Assembly: GCF_963422355.1 (NCBI RefSeq)
Contig: NC_085088.1
Coordinates: 8,826,485-8,890,484 of the forward strand
Length of the DNA: 64,000 nucleotides
Reading direction: 5' to 3'
DNA from: Corticium candelabrum
Taxonomy: Eukaryota; Porifera; Homoscleromorpha; Homosclerophorida; Plakinidae
Below, in pieces: positions 1-29,100 of the stretch. Numbering within the stretch: position 1 is the stretch's first letter; each line of letters begins with the position of its first letter. The notes beneath the pieces were generated by a model that was given only the letters and a program-made list of their open reading frames with translations, had not been told where the DNA came from and ran no database searches. A program made the translations under genes and the position numbers.

Positions 1-65
1 GGTATGAATAGTCTAGAGTAGATTCTACGTGCTACATTTCTCGGACAAGAGGTATGATTTCAGTT

Positions 66-179
66 AGCCTCGCCCCAGATGCAGTGCGGATTGCAGCTCT
101 GGATGCACCACCATCACCCACTACTGGTGATGGCGGTGCATCCGGAGGCTGCAATCCACACTGCGTCTGGCTCGAGGCT
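66..179. repeat. Foldback element, AGCCTCG-end family
   Basis: Two arms of about 52 bases (66-117 and 128-179) are near-perfect reverse complements around a ~10-base centre. The outer ends read AGCCTCG and CGAGGCT. The same ends occur at 3039-3075, 32376-32985 and 57626-57724, so this is a family of non-autonomous palindromic elements. The flanking ten bases agree at only about half the positions, so the target duplication is lost or absent here. An apparent 63-codon reading frame over it is produced by the palindrome and is not a gene. Confidence 0.75.
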
Positions 180-1088
180 AGCTTTCCTGTCACGGGAATA
201 GCATATCCGGGACTACCAATGGCAGCGCATCTGGGACTGCAATAAACACAAGTACAGTACGTACACGTGTCTGGAGCAAGGCTATTATCCCGTTCTTTTG
301 TAAGAGCCTGGATTTGTGGCCACTGTCACCTTTACTGAGTAATATAGTATTGTGTTCCAGTTCTGTAGTATGGAAGTCTCATATATTCCTTAGCTGGAAA
401 ACTTAGGACTCCTATCTACCGTTTCTCAGTGTGGCGCTGTAGCAAGAACCCTGTATTGGTTCCTACCCATAATATATTACAAGTAATACCTTTCACTAGC
501 TACTGCATAGCTGTAAAGAATTGTTGAATATCAGTACGAGCAAAATCATCAGCACACCAGAACCCAACAAGAAGCATGCTTTCCATTTACTGACTATTCT
601 AAACTTTTCTATAGATAGAAACATTACTGAAGTTTCACAGAAGGTAAGTAAAGTAACGCCTCACATTACGCAAACTTGTATACCAAAATGGCACAACAAA
701 ATACAAACACAGTTATACAAAAGGGCGGTGTGTGACCTACCAACAATTAATGTAGAGACATCATAACGCATTTACCTTGTCGGTAGATACAGCATCGTTC
801 TAAAGCTACCGAAATAATCGACCTACATAAACAACACCGTCAGACTGCAATATCAAGCCTCCTGCGATTACTAAAACGAACACGATCACGTATAATTACT
901 TGCACTACGCTTTCATCTAGCTAGCTAGACAGTAGGCCATCACAGAATCACATCAGACAAAAACTGTGCAAGACTGCAGGTTTACTGCCACAAAATAAAG
1001 GACTGTCCAATGCGATCTACCTACTCCGTCAGCTAGCTAACTGTACTTCACAATCTAGTCTTAGACAACGAACGACCTCTTGTCTTAC
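180..1088. other. Probable TENT4 intron 2; no gene recognised
   Basis: This AT-rich stretch lies downstream (minus-strand sense) of TENT4 exon 2 and shows no further exon of that gene. The next expected block of the nucleotidyltransferase core (the GS motif and catalytic aspartates) is not readable here, so the intron probably runs off the left edge. An 81-codon plus-strand frame at 521-766 has no family signature that I recognise. Confidence 0.5.
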
Positions 1089-1662
1089 CGTAGCGTTAGG
1101 CCACCGATTGGCCACAACCTTCCTAATTTTATCCACAACTTCCTGCCTCATTCTGTGCTCTTCTGGAAGCGGTGTGACAAAGTCAGTAAAGTCTAGAATC
1201 TCCTCGTGCAACCTGCGCAAGAATAGCAGATTCGAATGGAGCAGAGCTAGTGCACGTAAGTACTTACGTTTACAAGAATTAGCTACAAACGCGTCATCTC
1301 AAAACGCACAAGATATAGTAAGGTACACACACTACATACCCAATCACTCCATTGGTGTATTTCCTTTTCACCCACGGAGTGGTATTCACAGTCGGCAATT
1401 TGAAGCCATCAGTTTTGCTAACAGTTTTCTTTCCCTCGCATCGTGTCGCTTCTTTCAGCCGTCGCGTCCCGTCGCGCTGCTCTCCAGACTCCCTGTTCTC
1501 CGATTGCAGAGGTAAATACTCCAGAACGGGCTTCAGTTCGTCGTACGTTCGGCTGAGTGGTTGCTGACGTCGCTGTCCAATGGAGGTGATGTAGGTTTTA
1601 GTCCATGTGTCCAAAGCGGGTCCTTCTTCTTCTGGTTGTGACCAACCGAAACTTGTCTCCAT
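1089..1662 (-). CDS. TENT4: TENT4/PAPD5-PAPD7-type non-canonical poly(A) polymerase, 5' exons (partial)
   Basis: Exon 1 is 1340-1662 and exon 2 is 1089-1212, joined by a GTATGT...CAG intron that restores frame across a split glycine codon; exon 2 ends in phase 0 at a GTAAGA donor. The N-terminus (W.QPE..GPA..W pattern near residues 7-20) matches the start of vertebrate PAPD7/TENT4A, which supports the ATG at 1662. Exon 1 ends with TPWVKRKYTNGVIG and exon 2 continues LHEEILDFTDFVTPLPEEH...RWPNATV, the helix just before the nucleotidyltransferase GS motif. Family role: nuclear TRAMP-like or cytoplasmic tailing of RNA 3' ends. The catalytic core is missing because the gene continues beyond the left edge. 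It is head-to-head with the Rab gene at 2162. I am sure of the family but not of the A or B paralogue. Confidence 0.85.
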
Positions 1663-1764
1663 TCACTGCGACACAGGAACAATGGGATGGAGAGTGTCAG
1701 TCCGGGTGGACGCCACCAGTGGGCTGAGCGATTAGCGTCATTCCCGGATTTGACGATGTTATGA

Positions 1765-1774
1765 GCGCATGCGC
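1765..1774. promoter_or_regulatory. Palindromic NRF1-like site in a divergent promoter
   Basis: GCGCATGCGC is the perfect palindromic core bound by NRF1 in animals. It lies 103 bases upstream of the TENT4 start codon and about 390 bases upstream of the Rab start codon, inside the 1663-2161 interval between the two divergent genes. Function is inferred from family knowledge only. Confidence 0.5.
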
Positions 1775-2161
1775 CTCAAGATTGGGTCCGCTTTTCAAAT
1801 AATGATCAATGCCTAATTTTCGCGTTATTTCTAAGCACTCTAAATTTCTCATTCTAAACGCGCATTGCAAAAGCACTATAAACTTGTGCTTTCGGTGCTT
1901 TCAACAGCGGAGAAACTTATTTACCCTCGGATACCCAAAATACTCGCGCAACTTATGACATCACAATATCCGGGTGCCTCAGCGGTACTCATCGATCTTG
2001 CTCAACGTAAGCTGGATGCATGTAAGTTACGCACTGTTACTTTGTAACGTGTCAAACCTGTTGTCTTAGATTGAGTCTCTTATTCAAGCTAGACAACTGG
2101 TCTACTAGCATTGTGATTTTCTAAGGCTTCCTCTAGCTAGAGGTTACTGGTAGTTGCGTAG

Positions 2162-2797
2162 ATGGCTGAACGACCTGGATCGTACGAGTGTCTTTTCAAG
2201 CTTCTTGTTATTGGTGACACGGGTGTCGGAAAAACGTGCGTCATGCTGCGCTACGTGGACAATACGTTTAGTAAGAGCATGCTCAGCACGATCGGCGTGG
2301 ATTTCAAGACTAAAACCATAGTTGTAGACCGTCGTCATGTAAAGTTACAGATCTGGGACACGGCAGGACACGAACGTTTTCGAACTATTACGAACGCCTT
2401 CTATCGAGGTGCTATGGGCGTGTTACTGGTGTATGATATCACATGTCAGAAATCATTCTCTAACATAACGCAATGGATGAAGAATATTGCCGAGCAGTGT
2501 GCAGGTGGCGATGAACCGGCCTTACTTATGGTTGGCAATAAGAGCGACTTGGAAGATAACAGGGTTGTGCAGTTTGAGCAAGGGCAGGAGCTAGCGACTC
2601 GATATGGAGTCAAGTTTTTGGAAACAAGTGCACAATCTGGGAAGAACGTTGAGGAAGCATTCCTTTACTTAGCTGAAGAGATGTTAAAGAAGGAAGTGTC
2701 GTCCAAACCAGAGGCAAGTTCAGGAAATCAAAAGGATCGTCTGGTATTGTCAAGAGACAAAAATTGGAAGACAAAGAGATGTGGTTGCAAGAGATAA
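2162..2797 (+). CDS. Rab GTPase of the Rab8/10/13 type, intronless, switch II Gln replaced by His
   Basis: A single uninterrupted 211-codon frame encodes a complete small GTPase. It has the P-loop GDTGVGKT at residues 18-25, switch I with STIGVDF at 42-48, WDTAGHE at 65-71, the guanine-specificity motif NKSD near 126-129 and ETSA near 154-157. The Rab family block YYRGAMG/YDIT is present as FYRGAMGVLLVYDIT. Rabs of this group control exocytic and polarised membrane traffic. The Gln that normally ends WDTAGQ is histidine (His70, codon CAC at 2369-2371). The C-terminus is CGCKR, cysteine-rich but not the common CC, CXC or CaaX ending. The absence of introns, unlike its neighbours, suggests a retrocopy or a naturally intronless gene; the frame is intact. 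Exact orthology is uncertain. Confidence 0.88.
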   Translation: MAERPGSYECLFKLLVIGDTGVGKTCVMLRYVDNTFSKSMLSTIGVDFKTKTIVVDRRHVKLQIWDTAGHERFRTITNAFYRGAMGVLLVYDITCQKSFSNITQWMKNIAEQCAGGDEPALLMVGNKSDLEDNRVVQFEQGQELATRYGVKFLETSAQSGKNVEEAFLYLAEEMLKKEVSSKPEASSGNQKDRLVLSRDKNWKTKRCGCKR

Positions 2798-2923
2798 CTG
2801 CAGTCCACTTTGTATGTGATGTAATTTTTCTTGCAGAACGCTGGTCAGATATTAATTTTTATTCAAACAATCTTGGTTGTGTATGAGCATTCTCAAATAG
2901 TAAAATTTGATGTGTTTCTCAGT

Positions 2924-2929
2924 AATAAA
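2924..2929 (+). terminator. Candidate poly(A) signal of the Rab gene
   Basis: AATAAA lies 127 bases after the Rab stop codon. Two more AATAAA hexamers follow at 3093-3098 and 3276-3281, so alternative 3' ends are possible. The stretch between the Rab stop and the DUS2 start otherwise holds only a small foldback and a (TC)n tract. Confidence 0.45.
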
Positions 2930-3037
2930 CAAGTTATTCTTATATCAAAGTTATCTTTTGAAGTTGCTAGTGTTGGACAAAATTCTATGCCAACTAAAGT
3001 GCATTAATATGGTGTTCATGTATGGTAGCATACTTGT

Positions 3038-3075
3038 TAGCCTTGAAGTTTCAGACTGTCTGAAACTTCGAGGCT
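3038..3075. repeat. Minimal 38 bp foldback element with target duplication
   Basis: The sequence after the leading T begins AGCCTTGAAGTTTCAGA and ends TCTGAAACTTCGAGGCT, two arms that pair around a 3-base loop. The ends match the AGCCTCG...CGAGGCT family. It is flanked by gcatacttgt (3028-3037) and acatacttgt (3076-3085), nine of ten bases identical, which I read as a target-site duplication. It lies in the 3' flank of the Rab gene. Confidence 0.7.
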
Positions 3076-3208
3076 ACATACTTGTGTGTAGTAATAAACA
3101 CAAGTGACTGCAACTTAATTACTGTGTGAACCTAGTTAATTAAGTTCAATATGATTTAAAAAATATCAACCATTCAGTAGTTGGAGTTGAATTGCATTTG
3201 GAGAGTTT

Positions 3209-3229
3209 TCTCTCTCTCTCTCTCTCTCT
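3209..3229. repeat. (TC)n microsatellite
   Basis: About ten perfect TC units lie between the Rab gene and DUS2. Confidence 0.9.
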
Positions 3230-3549
3230 ACGTTGTTGTCAATGACAACTCTTCTCTAATCCCAGTCTTTTAGCTAATAAAGTGACTGTCTATTCAGTCC
3301 ACAACACACCATCTCTAGCTAGCGCTGTTTACTGTACCGCAAAGCGGCAAACACTGTTTTGGTTTTGTTGATTAGCGTCTAGTTACGTGCTCTAGGACCG
3401 GACATAATGCAACCCTATGCATGCAAGCACCAGTGACTTCTTGTCTACTGTACACCACCATCACCACCAGCAACGATTAGTAACTGTGGTGCACTTGGTC
3501 ATACGGCTCTGCACTTGGTGTTAGACTAGCACCACGCAGTCTAACCTAG

Positions 3550-22505
<18,956 letters not shown>

Positions 22506-23159
22506 CAGCCAGGGAAGATAAGGTGCCATTGTAATGATAAACTCAATAATTGTTTGCATTACTTGATAATATGTCCACCAATACAATTTACTTATATTCA
22601 GAGTGTATTGGGCATCTTGTTACCCTAGTGGGTTGACCTACTCTCAGATAAACGGACCAAGGTATTCAAAGACAACCTTGCCAAATTATTTCAAATCTCT
22701 CTAAAACAGGCATAAGAATCCAGGAACAATGTACAGTTAGACTGGCTCTATTCATTGTCCTGGAGCATGTAACCAAGCAGAATTGAGCCAGCCCCTTACG
22801 TGATGTAGTTTGGTACAATTGTGTCTGTCTAGACTGTTTGAATGTGTTAATTTGTCTAGTCAGCAAACAGTAGTTCTCTCTTTATACTGTTTGTTTTTGT
22901 TGCTATAATTGTCTTCAACATGATTTGACTGTTAGTAAATCAAAGGCTGGAAAAATGCTAACTAATGTGTCATAATGTGCATATCTTTTCAACCAGTTAG
23001 TAGTTTCCTATGCCTTTATGATGATTGTTGATGTATGTAATTGAGTAAGAATGACTGCTGACATCCATCAAGTCCAACCTCACATAAATACTTGTACCAT
23101 CTAAATTGTTATCATGAATATAGATGTCACACGTGTAAACACAACATGAGTAGCTAATG
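22506..23159. other. Tail-to-tail intergenic region DUS2/ACP5
   Basis: About 650 bases separate the stops of the two convergent genes. No further exon, strong AATAAA for DUS2 or repeat family was recognised. Confidence 0.45.
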
Positions 23160-26100
23160 TTACACCCTTGAACGGGGCGTAGTCACAGTTGTGCTATAAA
23201 GATGGGATCCTAAACAAAGAGATTTCAATTAATTAGTAAATTCATCAAGTGAATTCATAGTCATTAGCAACCTGTATCAGAGAAGTACGTAACTGTCATT
23301 TCAGTAGCTGACAACTGGAATGCTGTGTATCCTCCATGATCTGAGAGCAGATCATTTGGTCCATAATGGAAACGGAGAGAGCCGTTTGGTATACTATCCT
23401 AGAGGTTACAGAACATGCACAATAGAAAAGAGGTAATATATAGTTAAAGGTACTTTATGCTTGATGGATGGGTCAGTCAGGTGACCAGCACCACTGAGGT
23501 AGTAGTTGACAGTACTATTTTCCTCACGAATGTGTTGCAAATTGTGGTCATGACCACAAAGGTACCTACAACAGTGACTGATTAAAGCCGCCAATGATAC
23601 ACAAACACTGACTCTAAAGGTGCAGGGTCACCGTCGGACATGCGCACTTGAGCCGATCTCAAGTGAGGTAGCTTTTGCATTGTAGCTATTATACGTAACA
23701 TATGTTCAAGTGTCTGGCAAGAAAACCAGTTTCGATCACCAGTAAACCCTTCAAATGCTGTTCGTATGTTGAGCGTGCACAAATGTCAACAGACAAAACT
23801 ACTGCAAAACTGGCTATTTAGGTGTCGATTGAGAGGCAGGGCAGTAGTGTAAGCTTTAAACAATACAAATTCTTGGTGCTCACTGTCAACTGAGTGTGCT
23901 TGGTTATTCTGAGATGCAACATACAGGAACGTGACGCATGCTTTCTGGTCACGTGCAGAGCGTAAGGAGCTCCGATCTGGCTCGAAGTGCAAGGGTGCTT
24001 GTCGAATTTTACCGAAACTGCAGTGTAGCAACCTCAGTTTGAGGCTTTAGAAGAAAACTTCTGAGACTAAATCTAAAAAGCCTAGAATTCACCTACCAGA
24101 GTCACAGACTAACGCAACGTATACTTCAACGTCTTGATCGTTCCAATTCAGGCTATAGAGAGACTTCAGTCAGCTTTGCCTTCGGTGCAAATTAGAGCGT
24201 CTAAGTCCTCGCGGTTACTGAGTGCTTGAAAAGTGCACCCTTTTCAAAGGGATGCAGTGCGCATGTCCGACCATGACCCTGCACCTTTACTTTAATTAAC
24301 GTTTCCCTAATTCATTCAGTCAATATCTGTCCTAATGTATAGCAACATTCTTTGTGCTACCATTGACGTTTGCAAATGCTTCTTACGCAGTCACGTTGTA
24401 TTTCTCTAACAGCGGCCTGAGCTGTGCAACCAGTACATTCGTTGGTCCATGTTCTGCTATTGACCACACAGGGTAATGACCAGCAACAATTAACCATGTT
24501 GCGTTAGATGTCTTCAGAGTTGATTCAATCCATTCCCATTGGTCGCTGGCTGCTGAGATAGATTCAGGACCACCAGGAGGCAATGAATGGTCAAAAGGGT
24601 CTGTAAGACCAGCAAGTTGCACTGTGTCAATAAAAACCAGTTGAAGTGTAGCATTGCTGTCTCCAATAGACAGTACCTACAGAATCAAATTTGTGCATTG
24701 TAGTAAGACATCACATTACCACATGCTTTCATTTCTATGTTTTAAGAAAGGAAGCTGACTTGGGGTACACACTATTAAGGTTGACTTGGTGGCTAAGGTG
24801 CTCTCTAGAGCAGCCAAACTACAAAGCCTTGCATTGCTAGCCACCCATCTAAGCAACAAATAAAGTTGACCAATTTTCAATTTACATGTATTTCCAAACA
24901 AAATGAAACTGAAAACAAAAATAAATGTGCTGTTTTTCAAATACGCATGGCCTTATGCATTTCATGTATTGACATCACAATTGCAATTTGTGTTGTTTTC
25001 GTTGTTCAGATATTTTAAAGTTTCTATAAAATGGCAAAATTTCAATAACCTTAATTTGGGGATATACAGTGACCGACACAATTAGAGATCCACCTAGGTA
25101 AATCTAGTGCACGTGACCACAACCGTAAATTAAAAGTTTATGTAAGTTCTGCTTCACTACTCTTGCATTTGACTTCTGCAAATCTAGAGTACTAGCAACA
25201 CATTTCTTTGGTTGGTTTAGGCTTTTCCTGAACTTTTCATAGGCATAAGAGCGAGAATGGGTCACTTGCTGCCTAGCTGACTGAAACAGTAGACTAAAAG
25301 GCTTTGCTTTCTTTGAGATGTGTTGTGGCTTTTGTAAATGTAGGTTTAAGTTTATTGTGACTATAATGACATTAAAAATAATGGTTCAGTACTTAGTGGC
25401 CTTTTCGTTTGCTCTCTGGACTGCTGCAGTCCTCATGGGAACACACGCTATCAAGTTTTCGACCATGTCTTGGGGAATTCCCATCTATAAGCGTCCCGTA
25501 TTGCTTCCCAGAGTCGTTCTTGTGTTGCAAGATGGTGCTGATTAGCGGTGACCTTCAACCAGTGCCACAGGTTTTCATTTGGATTGGCATCGCGTCACTT
25601 CAGCTGAAAAACAACATGCGCTTTCAGTCTTCGAGTGCCCAAGTGCTGGTGTGCTACCACCCACTCACGAACGACATGGGCGTCAATGTGGCTTCTTGCA
25701 AGGTTGACACGCACAAACACCTTTTTTCTGAGATGACGAACAATGGATCTCTCAATTAGGGACTTGCCTGTTGCAGTAGCAAAGTGTCCGCTCAGCTGCC
25801 TCGCGACATAGCTTTCTGTCAGCAATGGTGAATCTCTGTAACAATCGATCATCTCGTGCAATCATCGTTTTCTTTCTCCTGGCCGTTTCCTGTAATCGCT
25901 CCTGCCCTCAGATGACCTCTTCAGACACTTTTGAACTGACCCTCGTGATTTTTCAACAGATGTTGCAGTAATGCGTTGGGAAAAGCCATTTTCGTGTTGG
26001 GCTTCGATTTTGCCGCAAGTTTCTGGACTAAGTTGCAGACCATGCAGCCTGTGGCAAGGACAGGAAACAGCACAAAATTGTCACGACCAAACCAGAAAAC

Positions 26101-29100
26101 AGCTCAATGAATAGGCTGTGCAGCATGCTAGTTTTACACATAGACCATTTGGTGCCCCCACTAAAACAGCTGATTTTTTCAGCGGCACTCAAATCTTCAA
26201 CCGTCTTGCAACAAACCGAAAGTCGGTCTTTCCTTTGTCTAGAGTAACGTTGACAGAGAACATCAGAAATTTTCATAAGAATTGGGCTAAACAGTCCATA
26301 GACTATTCGTAAAACAAGAAACAGACATTGCTCAAGCCCTGAGACGACTGTTTGCATGTGCTTGACTCCTGTGATGTCTTGAAAGGTCTTTTGTTGTTTT
26401 GCAAAGTATTAAGCTGCTTGTCTCTCTAAATCAAGGCTGTCAAAGTAGTCAGACTTTGGCACAACCCATTGGCGTCGGTTGTTGCCGTTCTCATCACGTG
26501 ATTCCTTTGAAAATACAGAAATCAACCCCATACTAGACATCGCTGATAGCTAGTTGAAAAACTACAAAGACCAGCTGTGTCGAAAACAGCTTGACCAACC
26601 TGAGTATCTAAACCCTTGTTATCATTTTATTTAATTAACTTCCGCAATAAAATGGGTTTATATTTTGTACTCTATCACACATGCTAGGTGGATCTAGAAC
26701 CTTGTGTTTCAACTAGAATGTTCAAATTGTCTCTCATGTAATCTGTGAGCATTTAGCTATGAGACTTTACACTTGCAACCTATTATGCCCACTGACGTTA
26801 ATGTATGGTTCTATTGGTTAATAGATCATAAATCAGTCACACAGCACAGTAGAATTAAGCCAATGAAAGATCTTTTATAAAGCCATCGCATACCTTCTCA
26901 TCAAGAGATGGAATTATGTGCTCAAACATAAATCATCAGCTGCACAACTCATAGCACAAACACATCAATGCTGGCCAACATGTTCTCGAATTCTGCTGTT
27001 TCAAAGTAGGACAATGGCAGCTTTCTTTAGCAATGCAGTGTATTAAAACCTCTTTCCAGCTAGGAAACGGTTATACCTGCTAGTAAACCAACTTCCAATC
27101 TGTCATAATTGGACCCATGACTCAGTGTTCTAGCCAAGACCATCTTTCCTCAATAGACGGTCGGAGAAGTTTCCAGTTAGGTGAGCAGTAAAGCAAGTGT
27201 GGTTACTGCTAAAGAGGTACAAGTGCTAAAAGGATGTAAGTGCCACTATAGAAGGATCACATTGGAAAGTATTAAATATATGTATATTTGCCTAGGCTAA
27301 TTATCGAGGAGAAAGCCTCGAAAAGACCGAGGTCAATAAACTAGATATCGTCGACCCTACCATGCATTAACCTATTTGTTGCATGTTTAACATCCTACTG
27401 TAATTAAAGTTCATAGATTATTCAAGCTGAATTAGAGTGGTTGTGTATTGCAATGACTGCTAAATTTTATGTCAAACAACCACATTTTGACAGCTGTGAA
27501 GTGTTGTTGACGTGCATGTCAGCCCCATAAGGCCACGTGCTCAAAACGTATTAGTACAGTACATTATCCACATGTTTTGCCAGCATGATGTCGGATCAGA
27601 AAGAAGACCGTAAGACGCGTTGGTTTCAAAAAGCATGCCACTAGTATTAGCCAGCTTGACAGCAGATTTGCAGAAAAGACAAGTACAGCAAGGGTACAAT
27701 TTCCAAGAACACTGCCTGCAACAGTTGGGTAATGCGAATATTTGAAGCATGGACAAGTAAACAAGGATGCTCCACAAGAAGAGCAGGTACCGACAGACAG
27801 ACTTTCTCTCATCGAAGGATTCACAACTAGATGCAGCCAAACCACAGACGGATTGTCAAAAGTCTGTTACATTTACGTTGAGCACATCCAAAAATCAGTG
27901 GTGGACTAAGTGATTTACGGCATCCCAAAAAAAAGTCACAAGGTAAATTATAGTTCCAACGTGACTCTGTAAGGTAATAGCATTTTGTGGTTTGTGGTTT
28001 ATCAGATACGCTAATGAAGAAGCTGGTGACAGTTGCAACCTAAAATTTTGGATCTCTCTATCTAAGTAAGTTGCCAGCAGGATTTTCCTGAGAAGCCTTC
28101 TATTATAAACCTTTGTTATCTACACCTTCATTTGGTCCTTGGTATTCAAAGCAAGTAATCGGTCATAACACTTTGGCTACAATGATGAAAGTGATGACAG
28201 CTGAAGCTGGTCTTCCAGTTCGAATCAACCACGCTCTTGAGCTACTAGTGCGACAAGGCTGTTTCAAGCGGGAGTTCCTGAACATGTCATTCAAGGCAGA
28301 ACCGGCCACTAAACCCTGCAAGCACTGAGATAATATCAAGAGCCATCTGAATAGCAGCAAATGGCAGTGTGCAAAGTTTTGGATAATGGCCATGCGCACA
28401 CAGATTACACTGATGCAAAAGTCAAGAAGTCGGGAGAGACACAAAGTAGTCCAGGTTGAACAGCCGTCTGAAACAGAAAGAGAGAATCCATTTGTCATTT
28501 CTGACTGCGTCTTTACAAACTGTAGTACTGTGAACATTATTATTGGTAAAGAATAAGCTTGTAATCTAAAATAGGTACGCCCATGTATTGATTGCTAGTT
28601 TGTTGTTTTTGATATCTTTTTGCTTTAGGTTAGTTGTGTTTTATGTCAGTAAGCAGTATACAGATATTGACAGGTCAATAAACGTTTATTGACCAGTAAA
28701 TATACAACATGCGGTTGGGGTGCTATGGTAGGAGTGTAATATAAGGAGAAAAAGAATCCTAGCAACGGCAGAATAAACACCCAAACATGCAACAAATACA
28801 CATATCTGGGGTAAAATTAACACATACTCAGGATAGGTGATTGGCCAAGCCATCTCCTTTTTGTGTTCGGGAGATTGTGAGTGTTAGGTTAATCAAAGGC
28901 AGATCTTCAAAATAGTGAAACTCTGATTCACCTACTGATACTGCCTTGACCTCTTAGTTATTTTCCCCATTTGGAAAAGAATGTATGGAACTCAATGACG
29001 ACTAGAGAAGTACTTAGAGACCATATTGTGTAGAAACAGAAACATGTATTATCAAATATGTGCTGTATAAATGTAAGAGACCATGTAGAATCCAGTACAT

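Noticed and set aside
54..245. 63-codon plus-strand frame
   Set aside because: It lies across a near-perfect foldback palindrome with family members elsewhere.
521..766. 81-codon plus-strand frame as a gene or exon
   Set aside because: No recognisable domain, and it lies antisense in the presumed TENT4 intron.
1865..2047. 60-codon frame upstream of the Rab gene
   Set aside because: It lies in the divergent promoter interval, shows no homology and ends before the Rab start; most likely 5' untranslated sequence.
27541..27845. Cysteine-rich minus-strand frames as a possible transposase
   Set aside because: No alignable family motif; overlapping frames give equally plausible nonsense.
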